Assembly (NCBI GenBank): GCA_950022655.1
Contig: OX465584.1
Location: 28,245,469 to 28,309,468, forward strand
DNA: 64,000 nt
Reading direction: 5' to 3'
Source: Alentia gelatinosa
Taxonomy: Eukaryota > Annelida > Polychaeta > Phyllodocida > Polynoidae
Part shown: positions 22,633 through 32,048 of the stretch, piece by piece
Position numbering within the stretch: the stretch's first letter is position 1
Layout: every line of letters starts with the position of its first letter
The notes under the pieces: model-generated
The model's input: the letters and a program-made list of their open reading frames with translations, nothing else
Databases searched by the model: none
What the model was told of the DNA's origin: nothing
Position numbers and translations under genes: made by a program

Positions 22633-22759
22633 GTGTAGGCCGCCGCTTCATCCGGACACTGATCATGAGTCATGGTGCAATGATTACATTCTGGTATTGT
22701 CTCGTGGTATTAGTTCGAGTGATTAGTGATATAGCCCCTGCCTCGTGTAGCAGTTCCCA

Positions 22760-23795
22760 GTCTGTAGCCTCGACGGGAAACGTATTAGTGTTTAGGTAAA
22801 ATGTAATCATTGTATTAATAAGGATACCTGTAGGCCACAAGAGGGGGTTGATATTTCTTTGTACATTGAGATAGATTCGCTCGGTAATACCTTCAGTTTT
22901 ACATTTCCTGATACAGATGTCGCTTTAATATTTCTCTGCAGCATTGCTTTTAAACTTTCTATAGTCAGGTATCGTGTCATAACCAATGGACGCGACAAAA
23001 ATCATAAAAAAAAGACATCGTGTGGAAAGGAAGAATACCCAAAGCGATAAGAAATAACATGCAGAAGATGTTGAACAAGTAGTACAACTCAACAGCTTCC
23101 AAAGTTGGTTTGATGATTGGCTTCATGAGGTGATGCAGAAGCTACAACGTTTGGGTAGGTTGAGGTTGCCTTTTTCAAGTGCACCTTCTAGAAAATACCT
23201 GTAATATAGACTAGACTACTGGCCAGGGCTCCACAAATTTAGGTTCGACCGGTATACGTAACGTACTATTCACCTTTATAAAAGCTACATAGAAATGTTT
23301 GATTTTTCAAGGCGTGTATGAGAGCCATCATACGAGTTATATTTGTCATTTGATAGGGCAATATCACAATTCTTGTGAACTAAAGAAGATACTAGATTAT
23401 CATTTCCTGTACCTACCGGATATTTTACACCGGGTTATTGCTTATCTAAGCGATATTTCTTATGTACATGATTATTTCTGTAGCAGTGAGCTCATCACTC
23501 ATTTCAAATTAAGACCCTCTTGGGATAAAATGTAAAACATGATAGAAAATTGATTAAACCTACACCACAGACCCACATTTGAATACATTAAGACGCAATA
23601 TTAAGGAAATACGTTACGATGAACAATGAACACCTTCACTATAGTCAAATTCAATCGCGGTTTCAATGGCATCAATGCATAAATTTGATACGGGGTTCTA
23701 TGACTTATAGCTGGAAGATTCCACCATAAAATGGCGATATGTAAGCAGGCTGAATGGTGGCTTTCTCTGCGAGCTCTAAAGTGCATCATCCGTCA
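22760..23795. other. A+T-rich noncoding DNA
   Basis: No gene or repeat recognised. The short ORFs are typical of random A+T-rich sequence. Confidence 0.45.
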
Positions 23796-23799
23796 TCAG

Positions 23800-24005
23800 A
23801 GATCCGAGACTTTGGTAATGACTGTGGCAGTGGCAATACATCATATGGGAGGTCGAACGATACATTTCCAGCATCCAACTTGCATGGCTCGTCAACTCGC
23901 CGTGGATCTGCACACTCAGAGTGGTGGAGGGGCACTGGAAAACCACCGTCACAGAACCGAGCTACTCATACCCAGGAGAGCTGCTCACTGGGATGGCACT
24001 CATAA
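23800..24005 (+). CDS. Candidate last exon, Ser/Gly/Asn-rich tail
   Basis: After a possible 3' splice site (CATCATCCGTCATCAG ending at 23799) one frame reads IRDFGNDCGSGNTSYGRS, continues Ser/Gly/Thr/Asn-rich to QESCSLGWHS, and stops at 24003-24005. An AATAAA lies 90 bp downstream (24095-24100). The polar composition resembles an unstructured C-terminal tail. An overlapping frame is also open for 93 codons, which weakens the case. Family unknown. Confidence 0.22.
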
Positions 24006-24094
24006 AACATAAAATGACATAAAAATAGAATGACTCGTAACAGAACTCAGAGCTTTACCTTTTCCGGGACACGTTGATATGGATTTGATCCTGA

Positions 24095-24100
24095 AATAAA
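24095..24100 (+). terminator. AATAAA hexamer downstream of candidate last exon
   Basis: Canonical polyadenylation hexamer 90 bp after the stop of the candidate exon, followed by a GT-rich AAGTGGTTTGG. Such hexamers are common by chance in A+T-rich DNA. Confidence 0.2.
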
Positions 24101-24105
24101 ACAAG

Positions 24106-25190
24106 TGGTTTGGAACCTTGCCATCGTGTTTAGTTTTCTATGTAAGTAATGTATACATTTGAAAAGAAATGAATTTCTACTATATTACTTTGCTTGTCAC
24201 AGTTTTCGATAAACATCCTGATTCAAATTTTCAAGTATAATTGTTCAATAAAAATCGGCATTTGATAATATGTTTTTGTAGCCGAGCCATATCTTTTGTT
24301 AGCATGGAGAATAACAGTTCATTTTGCTGGCATTTGTACACCCAATCACAGTCCGTGTTGTGGCTATGTATCAGCCTATTCTATCATCCAAATGGCGATT
24401 CTTAGTCCCGTCTGGACCATTCCGTTCCATTGGTAGCAATAAAAATGCAGGCCTGCCCGAGGCCTGTGTTTCGCGTGGTTTTATTAAGTCAGGGCGCGCA
24501 CCGCCTGCACGCGTTGGGGCTGTGGCGCAGGGGGCCAGTGTTTGGACAGCGGCGGGAGGGTAGCTGCGGCGCACAGACAGTAGTCTAAATAAGACCCCAC
24601 GCCTCCAGCCTCAGCCCTGGAGGCTCGGCATCCCCAGCCCCACCGTCCGCAGGAACCAGGACTGATGCGCACTGGAGGACGCCGTGTTGTCAAGGACAAC
24701 ACTCACGTGGCATTCATCACACTGCAAGGATAAGGGGTGGTGTTTCTTTGGCTGGGGAGGGGTGCGTGGTTAGGTGAGGATGGGGGAGTTGGGAAGGGGT
24801 ATAACGAGGGATATGAAGGAGGTAAAGGGTAAGGCTCACTGGACGAACAATAAAACTTGCTCCACACCACTTGTACCTCTGACATACATGTGCCTTCGTC
24901 CAGGTTGGACCATCGCGGCGTTGTGTATGGGAGATACTGACTGTATTCCGAAAAAAAAAGTTTTATAAGACAGCATATGACCTTTATCCTACCCCTAATA
25001 AAAAACTCCATAGGCTTAACATTGGGTCACTGTATTCGGTCTACAGTTCAGAAAAATGAAAAATATCGCTCTAGTGGGATACACTTGACAAATGACGTCA
25101 TCTGTTAATGTAGAAGTAATTTAGACGGGCGGGATAGGATAAATTCTAAACCAAACTTGAGTTAGTCGTGTTATTGTTCACTGCACTCGA
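24106..25190. other. Noncoding; G+C-rich patch 24470-24690
   Basis: The patch carries GGCGCGCACCGCC and CGGCGGGAGGGTAGC strings and opens frames on both strands. No motif or splice site stood out. Confidence 0.4.
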
Positions 25191-25247
25191 GCAAGATCGC
25201 GTATTACTGCTCTCGGCTTCGCCTCGCGCAGTAATACGCGATCTTGC
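25191..25247. repeat. Hairpin palindrome 1
   Basis: A near-perfect 57-bp inverted repeat. The left arm is GCAAGATCGCGTATTACTG and the right arm CAGTAATACGCGATCTTGC, 19 bp each, around a GC-rich loop that itself contains CTCGGCTTCGCCTCG. It can extrude as a cruciform or fold as a strong RNA hairpin. Its arms share the TATTAC/GTAATA theme with the hairpin at 58.4 kb. Confidence 0.85.
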
Positions 25248-25999
25248 CGAACTATTGTTTGGTTTCTCCATAGTAAAACACTTCAAAAAAGAAATAAATT
25301 AGTATACTTAGATATGTATCCAGGATTTATATTTATATTTATGAGATATTTGATGTTTGACTTTGATATACATATCATGAATCCCCTTCGAAAAAAGAAA
25401 AGGCTAATGTAGCCAACAACGAATAAGATATGCTGTAAACACAGGTAATCTTGTCAACATGTAAATGCTAGATTATAATCTGCAGCTGGAATTTTCTGGC
25501 GAGTAGAACAAAACCTACGAGCGTCTCAACAAAGACAGGCTTCTTGATTTCGTGGTCATCAATCACATCTGTGACTGTTATTAGCGCCATATTTAACCCA
25601 AATAACAATGATTATAGTTCTAGCAAAGACCCCTGGGAGGCGATTTTAAAACTACTAAAGATACTGGCTGAACGATTATGAATAAGACTAACTTCAGCCG
25701 TCAGTGACCCCGATCGGAGGGTCCATCAGCTTTTAAAAATGTGGTCTGCATAATTCCAAGATATTTCTATTGTTTATTCTATTCCTTATTTATTGGAGTA
25801 TGTTTTGTTTTACAGGATCCAACCTACCTAGCATCAAACATGAAGAAGGTGAAACGTGTGACCTTTTAATAAATCAAAATAAAGATATTTTCACTGATCG
25901 TCTTGTAAGACTGTCCTCTGTAAAGACGGATCACTTTATGTAACGAGAATGCAACAAAGACCACGATAAGATTGATTCTTTTATCATTCTTAGTTTTAA
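25248..25999. other. A+T-rich noncoding DNA
   Basis: Nothing recognised apart from poly-A and poly-T interruptions. Confidence 0.45.
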
Positions 26000-26299
26000 A
26001 AACACCTCCCAGGAGCTCCTTACAGTAGGAAACCCATCGGTGTATGGTCGGATCGCATGCCGATGTCCTACACGAGCAAAACCCACCAGACAAAAACCAC
26101 AACACGGCAGCTAATTTCAAATGGCAACGTTAGGGACCTAATGAGCAAACACGCTAAAACGAGAGTAGGTAAACGTGTATCTGATGAAATATTTAACTCG
26201 AGAGGGGAGCCTCTGGTAGAATGCAAATACAGCCAGGTAATAAAACTGATTACCGCACGAATACAACACACTAGATTGCTATACTCTTCATACAGCTAG
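26000..26299 (+). CDS. Unassigned 100-codon basic ORF
   Basis: Open from 26000 after an in-frame TAA; the first ATG is at 26057, giving an 80-residue protein. It is strongly basic and hydrophilic, with TTRQLISNGNVRDLMSK, KTRVGKRVSDEIF and a helical C-terminus YSQVIKLITARIQHTR. It looks more like a genuine alpha-helical nucleic-acid-binding peptide than most ORFs here, but I cannot name a family. The opposite strand is also open for 84 codons. It could be a small gene, an exon, or a transposon fragment. Confidence 0.28.
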   Translation, partial: KHLPGAPYSRKPIGVWSDRMPMSYTSKTHQTKTTTRQLISNGNVRDLMSKHAKTRVGKRVSDEIFNSRGEPLVECKYSQVIKLITARIQHTRLLYSSYS

Positions 26300-27247
26300 T
26301 CAATGGTGGCATGTTTTACAAAAATTGGCGCTAAAAGTGAGAGGTGCTCATATTTGTTTTGTTTTATGATACTCACAATGTGTATCTGTTATACATAGTT
26401 TTTACTGATATAATAGTATGGAGCGACGCCCAATCATTAAAAAAGAACATGGATTGCATCTAAATGACGAAACGTAAACATTTTTACAACAATGGGAACA
26501 TCACAAACTGAATGAAACTGCGCTAACACTGAAAAGAAGAATCAGTGAATGTCTATCTAAATGTTTGTAATAGAGTGTTCAACATGTTGAATTCACAACA
26601 CACTTTCATTAATTAACTCTGAGAACTCGGGCCTGAAGGTTGCCCCAGATTTAATCTGCTTACTCACTGAAGTAGCTCACGGTGTGCAAGTGAGTGGAAC
26701 AGCGAGCAGCAGTATGGGGAGCAGAAGGGTTCTCTGATATGTACACATGTACTGGTAGTGGTTTGTGGGGGAGCCTGGATTCCGAGAAACTTTCATATGT
26801 ACGGTAATTACTGGCCGACCATGCGTCGTGCCGCCTGGGGATGTTTTGTACGAATCAATAGCCCGCTGGGCCTTACACTTCCCCATCGGGGCACATATGA
26901 TAGCAGTCTGTAATTACTATTGGCAGTATGGTGGTGTAGCACACACTGTTACCTTGGCCGACCTACCGCGCACAACCGCCTATAACCCTGTGATCAGGTA
27001 ATAAGCTTCTGGCTATGAATGGAAGAGGTGCGAACCTCCCCCAACGCACCCCTTTACAACCCATCATACTCCATCTACCACCCCTCACCATCCACCACTC
27101 TTATTATTGCACCACAGCAATCACCAAACCTAACATGCTCTACCAAACACCCCACGACCTATGTGGCTTAGCCAAAGTCCCTCTGCCTACCACTTACTTT
27201 CTCCTCCATGCTTTAACACCACCATCGACCAGTATAAATACATGATA
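26300..27247. other. Noncoding DNA, no feature seen
   Basis: No coding or repeat signal recognised. The left boundary of the downstream recombinase retroelement may lie within its last few tens of bases. Confidence 0.4.
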
Positions 27248-27339
27248 TTATTAGCGTAATGAATGATTATTATAGACATGTTGTTAATGAATGAATGGAC
27301 ACGAAAGCGAGTTTGGCAGAATTTGAATAACAAACAGGG
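27248..27339 (-). repeat. Direct repeat B2, YR element 2
   Basis: 92 bp that recurs in direct orientation at 27643-27734 with about 10 differences. Shared blocks are TTATTAG, TATAGACATGTTGTT, ATGAATGGACACGAAAGCGA and GAATAACAAACAGGG. On the minus strand it is the outer copy, beyond the recombinase terminus, and marks the probable 3' end of the element. Confidence 0.78.
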
Positions 27340-27642
27340 TTTATTCAAAAATACAATGGGACTGACCCCTGCCTACACATCAAGATATAGAAAGCCAAAC
27401 ATTTTAATTTTACATCAAATAAGATTAAAGTACGTGTGTTCAGGATCAGTACTTATCGAGCGCAGAATGACCGTTAAGCGAGATTCGTAACTAAGGAACC
27501 AGTGATTACCGCATCAGTTACCTGGTAGCTACCTGAAAAACAACCGTGATGTGGTAGGAGGAGCAGCTCGGGCCTCCGCGGTGAATAAACTGTTAGCAGC
27601 TCATTGGCTGAATTTATATCTACATATCCATATAATTATATG
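27340..27642 (-). repeat. Putative A2 segment between split repeats, YR element 2
   Basis: 303 bp framed by the two 92-bp direct repeats. In Ngaro-type elements such a segment is a copy of the left terminal repeat. No second copy was found in the window, so the 5' end of this insertion seems lost or lies in unrecognised sequence above 28.9 kb. Confidence 0.45.
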
Positions 27643-27734
27643 TTATTAGACTAATGAATAATTAGTATAGACATGTTGTTCATGAATGAATGGACACGAA
27701 AGCGAGGTTGGCGGAAATTGAATAACAAACAGGG
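27643..27734 (-). repeat. Direct repeat B1, YR element 2
   Basis: Inner copy of the 92-bp repeat, only 26 bp beyond the recombinase stop codon (minus-strand TGA at 27763-27761). Spacing and order match the layout at 6.35-6.44 kb in the other YR fossil. Confidence 0.78.
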
Positions 27735-27760
27735 CAGAAACCCGCCAAACACAATTGAGT

Positions 27761-28140
27761 TCAATTCAAGTTAGTTAAATAATCTAAAGCCATTTTGTCA
27801 GAGGAGGCTACAGATAAAGAAGTCTCATGCAAATACCTGTGGACTATGGAAGAAGTCCAGTTTCCCCTAGATTTAATATCGGAAATATCCAAACCGATAT
27901 CCTTGAGGAATGTTGCGCCTCCATGCCGCAGCGAGTGGCATGAGACCCAATTATTCCCAAAACCACAACTGACAGCCAGCGATTTTAATTTATCATTTAC
28001 AAGTTGATATGTCAGAGGTGAAAGAACTGAGCCCGAAGGGTACCTCAGTAAATAATCGCCTGGCCCAGGTGACTGTTTTGTGAGTAGTATATTCAGGTAT
28101 TGAATAATACAGAAAATTGAATTGGGTATTACATCGACTT
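27761..28140 (-). pseudogene. Tyrosine recombinase, catalytic C-terminal part
   Basis: Reads about 125 residues ending at TGA 27763-27761. Visible in order: an IPNSIFCIIQYLNILL segment (equivalent to the PL-x-CP-x-x-AL helix of transposon recombinases), CHSLRHGGATFLKDIGL with the His-x-x-Arg box (His 27935-27937, Arg 27926-27928), ISDIKSRGNWTSS (the H/W box, with Asn where His or Lys is usual before Trp), and VHRYLHE with the Tyr nucleophile (27833-27835). The frame differs from the N-terminal piece, with a shift near 28140. The first Arg box is absent, so even a repaired frame would lack one catalytic residue. Confidence 0.85.
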
Positions 28141-28589
28141 TATGCCTTTGTCATTTTAATGAGAAAATATGAAAAGAAATCCCTAAACCCTCTTGATTTA
28201 TTCTCGAAGTTAACCCCAGAGATATAATTTCTAACCGACACTTGTTTCATAAATTGTGATAAATGTACAATATACAATGAAATATGTGAGGTCATAGAAC
28301 GGAAAGGCAGCCATTTACGAGCCTCACAAAATCTGAAATAACAATTTGATTGTTTTTCTCTCACTCTTTTAGTATTTTCTGATTCACAGTTGGCAAGAAT
28401 TAATTTGAGTTTACTCCGAAGATTGTCTAGATGTACATCTGGAATAGAAATAACACATATCCATGGATGTGAATATTTTGAACAATTTCTCCGGATAACC
28501 TTTGTAACAAATTCTCGATAAATGGTCTGCCAGAACCTTATCCTATATAAGAGGCCTTCAAGCGAATATAAGAGGCCTTCAAGCTCAGG
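28140..28589 (-). pseudogene. Tyrosine recombinase N-terminal domain with RNase H linker
   Basis: A 149-codon open frame. Its first part (LYRIRFWQTIYREFV to HPWICVISIPDVHL) corresponds to the linker after RNase H. Then LDNLRSKLKLILAN and CYFRFCEARKWLPF lead into ISLYIVHLSQFMK and VSVRNYISGV. This is the four-helix core-binding pattern of recombinases (FC, Pro, Y-I-x-x-L, S-V/I-x-N-Y-x-S-G). After NYISGV only about 35 unrelated residues remain before the stop at 28140, where about 100 residues including the LR-x-SNL Arg box should follow. The junction thus marks an internal deletion. Confidence 0.8.
28548..28583. repeat. Short tandem duplication in the YR element
   Basis: TATAAGAGGCCTTCAAGC is repeated twice in tandem with a period of 21 bp (28547 and 28568), staying in frame with the recombinase N-terminal piece. 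It is probably a replication-slippage duplication after insertion. Confidence 0.75.
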
Positions 28590-28597
28590 TTATTTTA

Positions 28598-28864
28598 GAA
28601 ACAAACCCAGAATCATTTTCTCAACCAGCCCAGACATTGTCTGTTTCGGCTTCTACCTGTATTAATCATAGCAAGGACTTGCATATTATCAGTAATTATT
28701 TTAATTGAACAATTTCGATAAGCTTCAGCCCAGCATTTTACGCCAACAAGAACCGGCCAAAGTTCATATATTGAACATTCATCCTGTCACTCAATTCTCC
28801 TTTGATGAAATCTGAGTGTCTGGACAGGCTGGACATACCAACACGAGGGACTATTCTTATAGCC
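28598..28864 (-). pseudogene. Retroelement RNase H domain
   Basis: The minus strand encodes, over about 65 residues, IYELWPVLVGVKCWAEAY (the catalytic Glu helix), SIKIITDNMQVLAMINTGRS (the catalytic Asp in TDN) and RQCLGWLRK followed by a stop and FWVCF. Glu-Leu, TDN, INTGRS and W-L-R are the boxes of DIRS/Ngaro RNase H. The first catalytic Asp (TDAS-type box) should lie upstream; GYKNSPSCWY at the start may be the Gly-rich strand after it. One stop precedes ELW and another follows WLRK. Confidence 0.82.
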
Positions 28865-29450
28865 AGGTAAGTTGCAGAGAAATTTCCCCGTTGGTTCGTT
28901 TCACCGTAACTCTATTTTGTTTTGTGGACATGTGCTTATCTATATTCATTTTTGTTCTCACTCAGAGGTGCACCTATTTTTTCTAATTGCCTTTCATCGG
29001 TCCCCACTACCTTCCTCAGCCAACCCAAATTCACCAACTTCTTATAGCTAACCATCCGTCTTCTCTCATCCGAGATCTCACAAGCCCCATCCACCAGTAA
29101 TCATTGCATTACTTCACCATAGACCTACCCGTTCTAAACGATTATAGTTTTTCTTAATGGGTCTAAACAATAAAATCCTTGTCTATTTCTGTAGTGGATG
29201 TGTTATGACTTGCAGGCTGTAGGAATGCCTGAGTGAAAAAAGACCCTCTGATGTCAATAGTTACCTAAGATATGTTCCCCTCTGCACGCTGCCCCATCCC
29301 TCTAGCGGTGATATATTTCGGTTCAGTGGAAGAATTTATCTCTCCTGCGGCATTTTGCTCATTTATTACAAGGGGGTGGTTAGGGTCTGGCTTGGGGGAC
29401 GACCTTTATCCGGCCTGCAGGTCTAATTCCTCATCCTAATGCCCCACATC
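28865..29450. other. No reverse transcriptase recognised upstream of RNase H
   Basis: On the minus strand one frame (about 28965-28870) is open for about 30 codons, but no YxDD or SxxxP box is seen. From 28980 the composition changes to C-rich, which may mark the edge of the insertion. Confidence 0.4.
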
Positions 29451-29452
29451 AT

Positions 29453-29710
29453 TTGATATTTTTTTATTCGCGGTTCCCACCCCCTGCCAGGTGTATTGAT
29501 CCGGGGTGGCCCCGTGGCAGGACGGATCGTGGCGAGCCCCAGCGGCCGGTCACAGCCCGCCGTGAGGTGACAGCAGGGGAAGAGTGTAGGGAGAGTGAGT
29601 GTGGTGGTGCCGACTCTGACCACGTGTGGCGCTGCGATGCTGCTCAGTGGGGTGGTGTGCTGGCTGGGTGAAACGATGGTGGTGGTGGTGTGGTGTGGTG
29701 GTGGTGGACC
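29453..29710. other. G+C-rich patch ending in a GGT/GTGGT tract
   Basis: After a possible splice-acceptor string (CCCACCCCCTGCCAG, 29477-29491) a plus frame is Arg/Glu/Gly-rich for about 60 codons. A (GGT)n-like microsatellite follows at 29677-29708. Coding status is undecided; skewed GC can explain it. Confidence 0.3.
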
Positions 29711-31848
29711 TATGGGAGAATGTGAACGGTGTCTGTGAGGTTCCTCTACCCTGAGGCAGTCGTTAACTATCTTTGTGTTTTCTGAATCTAGGCTACTTCA
29801 TCTATCTCCTGCTCCTATATTCCACCATACCGCCGCCCTTTTCTTTAAACCCCCTCATGTCCCTCCCTCTCATACCATGCTAATCACACTCCTTTAGTAT
29901 ACAACTATTCGTGAAACCTTTGCGCCTGGCATTCCCATATTCTAGCCGTGTGAGTCTGGTTACTGTGGCCTGTTTGATTCGCCTCTTTTGTGTCTGGTCT
30001 GCCTTTGATATTGTTTGTGGAAGTCAAAACCATTAGCGCCATATTCAATACAACGCTATTGTATGTCTTGTAAACGGTGCAATGTAGGGCTGCATTGCCA
30101 GCATTCATTTGCAACAAGATTTCATAGTTTTCTGTTCATCATAAAGCTGTATGTTAGATGACTGCAATATCAATTTTCCCTGCAGATAGTGTATATTATA
30201 CCGTGTGACGGCAATCGTGTATCTACGAATGCTCTGTGTCTATAGCACTGTTATATCCTAGAACCAGGTATGGTTAAGAGTTTATAAGTGGCTGAAGCAA
30301 AATATCTAAGTAATGCAAATTTATTTCTTGGACATTGAAAATTCCGTTTACTAACCTATTTTGCATGAGGCTATTATCAAGGAACTACACACATTGACAG
30401 GAATGTCGAGTACACAACATGTTGATTGTATTGTGGATTACATGTATTGCAAAGACATAGATACATAGTGCATTGCTCATGACCAAATGGTTGATCGTCT
30501 TTCCGCGAGTATATATTTTCTGTAAAGTAGAGGATGGGTTCGAATACTCCAAATCAGACACGTTGAATTGTAATTTATTCCCACCAAATGTCAAATTATA
30601 TCATGCCAGTCGCTAATACAGTCCGAATACTAGTTGTTACACTTCATCACCACTAGATAACCAGTATCACAAGCTGGCTTGCTTTTCACATACATCTAAT
30701 TTTACCTGAATCCGAGCGACTTGCCTATACTACTCGCAAAGAAATCTGTTAGCGTTATTGTGGCCACAATGACGTGTGCTAGTTCGGATGATATGGACTT
30801 CTCCCTATACAGTCGAAGCAATCCACAGGTCTTTCCAGATTTCATGAAATACCAGTAGACTTGATGCCGCAGCACACTCAGTCCGTGGGTTTAACTTGAT
30901 AGCTCTCCGGAAACCCCGCGACAAAAGGTGAATTCGGTACCGCTCGGGTCCCGCCTTGCCCGTCAGCTCTATCCCTATCCATTCCCTAAACCTAACCTTA
31001 GTGATGAAGTACAGAAATGAGTCTTGATGATAAATTCATTAAAAATATAGACCCGTCCCTCACACAGTGAGAGAACGGGCCAGTGTGTGTGACAGTGGTC
31101 GCGACCAGTCAGGTTGGCAGCAGGGTCAGTCAGGGGGTATAATAAGCAAGGTGGGAGGGGGTCTACAGCTCATTTATATTCAGCGATCGCAACAAGTCAG
31201 AGGTCTGCCATGGTGGGCCATGGCCATGGATATGCTATGATTGCTGCTATTTCATTCAATATGAGGAGTGGTGGAACATAACCAGGGTGATAAACAGACA
31301 GACACTGACACACAGACACAGATAGGAAGATATACAGACATAATGTATGTACACGTAGAATCACACAGGTCGACATTGTGTGTGACAATCACACATGTGC
31401 TCATAGAGTCACAGCTCCAATCGCACACAGGGTGAGAGCTAGGCATGGCTCTACAGACACTGGTAAAACACACAAAGAGTTATACAGTATAATGGCCCAA
31501 TCCAAATCTAAAACTACAAGGTAAAACTATAACTTATTATACTCACTCTACCAATATGCCGTGTTGTGTAGTTGTGTATTCCAGTCTCACCTTACCAAAC
31601 ACAGCCAGGAACATGTGTTCTGACTGAGACTCAGAGAGTCAATGAAGCATACACAGTGCTCAGAGCGCATTTTATTTGTGGTCTAGGGGAGACAACGCAG
31701 GTTACCTCGTCGTGACACTGACCCTATACCTCACCCAAGATATACACCTGTATGCCCCGTTCCGCGCAAGCCTGAGGGCCGGGTGGGCGGGGCTTACTCT
31801 TTAGGATTAATTAGCAGAGTTCAATTGCTTTATATAAGCTTTAAACCT
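29711..31848. other. Noncoding; CA/GACA-rich stretch 31290-31470
   Basis: No genes recognised. At 31290-31470 the DNA is rich in CACA and GACA and opens a Cys/Val/Ser frame on minus, a low-complexity artefact. Confidence 0.45.
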
Positions 31849-31872
31849 AACCCTAACCCTAGCACTAACCTT
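31849..31872. repeat. Telomere-like CCTAAC tract
   Basis: CCTAACCCTAACCCTAGCACTAACC, a short degenerate stretch of the CCCTAA telomere motif. A similar tract lies 150 bp on and a longer one at 43.3 kb. Confidence 0.7.
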
Positions 31873-32013
31873 TTGGTAATGAAAACCAGCCCATACTGGG
31901 TTGATACCTTTCCTTTATATTGAAGTTAACAAGCAAGATCAATGTAAACACAAAAGTGGAGGTGAACAAGAACAGTATTCAATAAAGATATCTGAACCAA
32001 CAAAAAAAATTAA

Positions 32014-32048
32014 AAACCTAACCTAACCTAACCCTAACACTAACCTCA
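32014..32048. repeat. Telomere-like CCTAA tract
   Basis: Mixed CCTAA and CCCTAA units ending in ACTAACCTCACCC. Same flavour and polarity as 31849-31872. Confidence 0.7.

Larger units (their letters stand above)
27248..28864 (-). mobile_element. DIRS/Ngaro-like tyrosine-recombinase retrotransposon fossil
   Basis: On the minus strand the order is RNase H, recombinase N-terminal domain, recombinase catalytic C-terminus, then two direct repeats with a spacer. This is the order in DIRS-group retrotransposons, which replicate by reverse transcription but integrate with a tyrosine recombinase. The direct (not inverted) repeats beyond the last ORF favour the Ngaro type over classic DIRS. gag and the reverse transcriptase fingers/palm are not recognisable upstream. 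Frameshifts, stops and an internal deletion make it inactive. Confidence 0.82.

Noticed and set aside
26057..26299. Histone-fold protein
   Set aside because: Basic helical character suggested it, but no histone signature lines up in order or spacing.
30535..30556. GGGTTCGAATACTCC resembling a tRNA B box
   Set aside because: No A box, acceptor stem or clover-leaf could be fitted around it.
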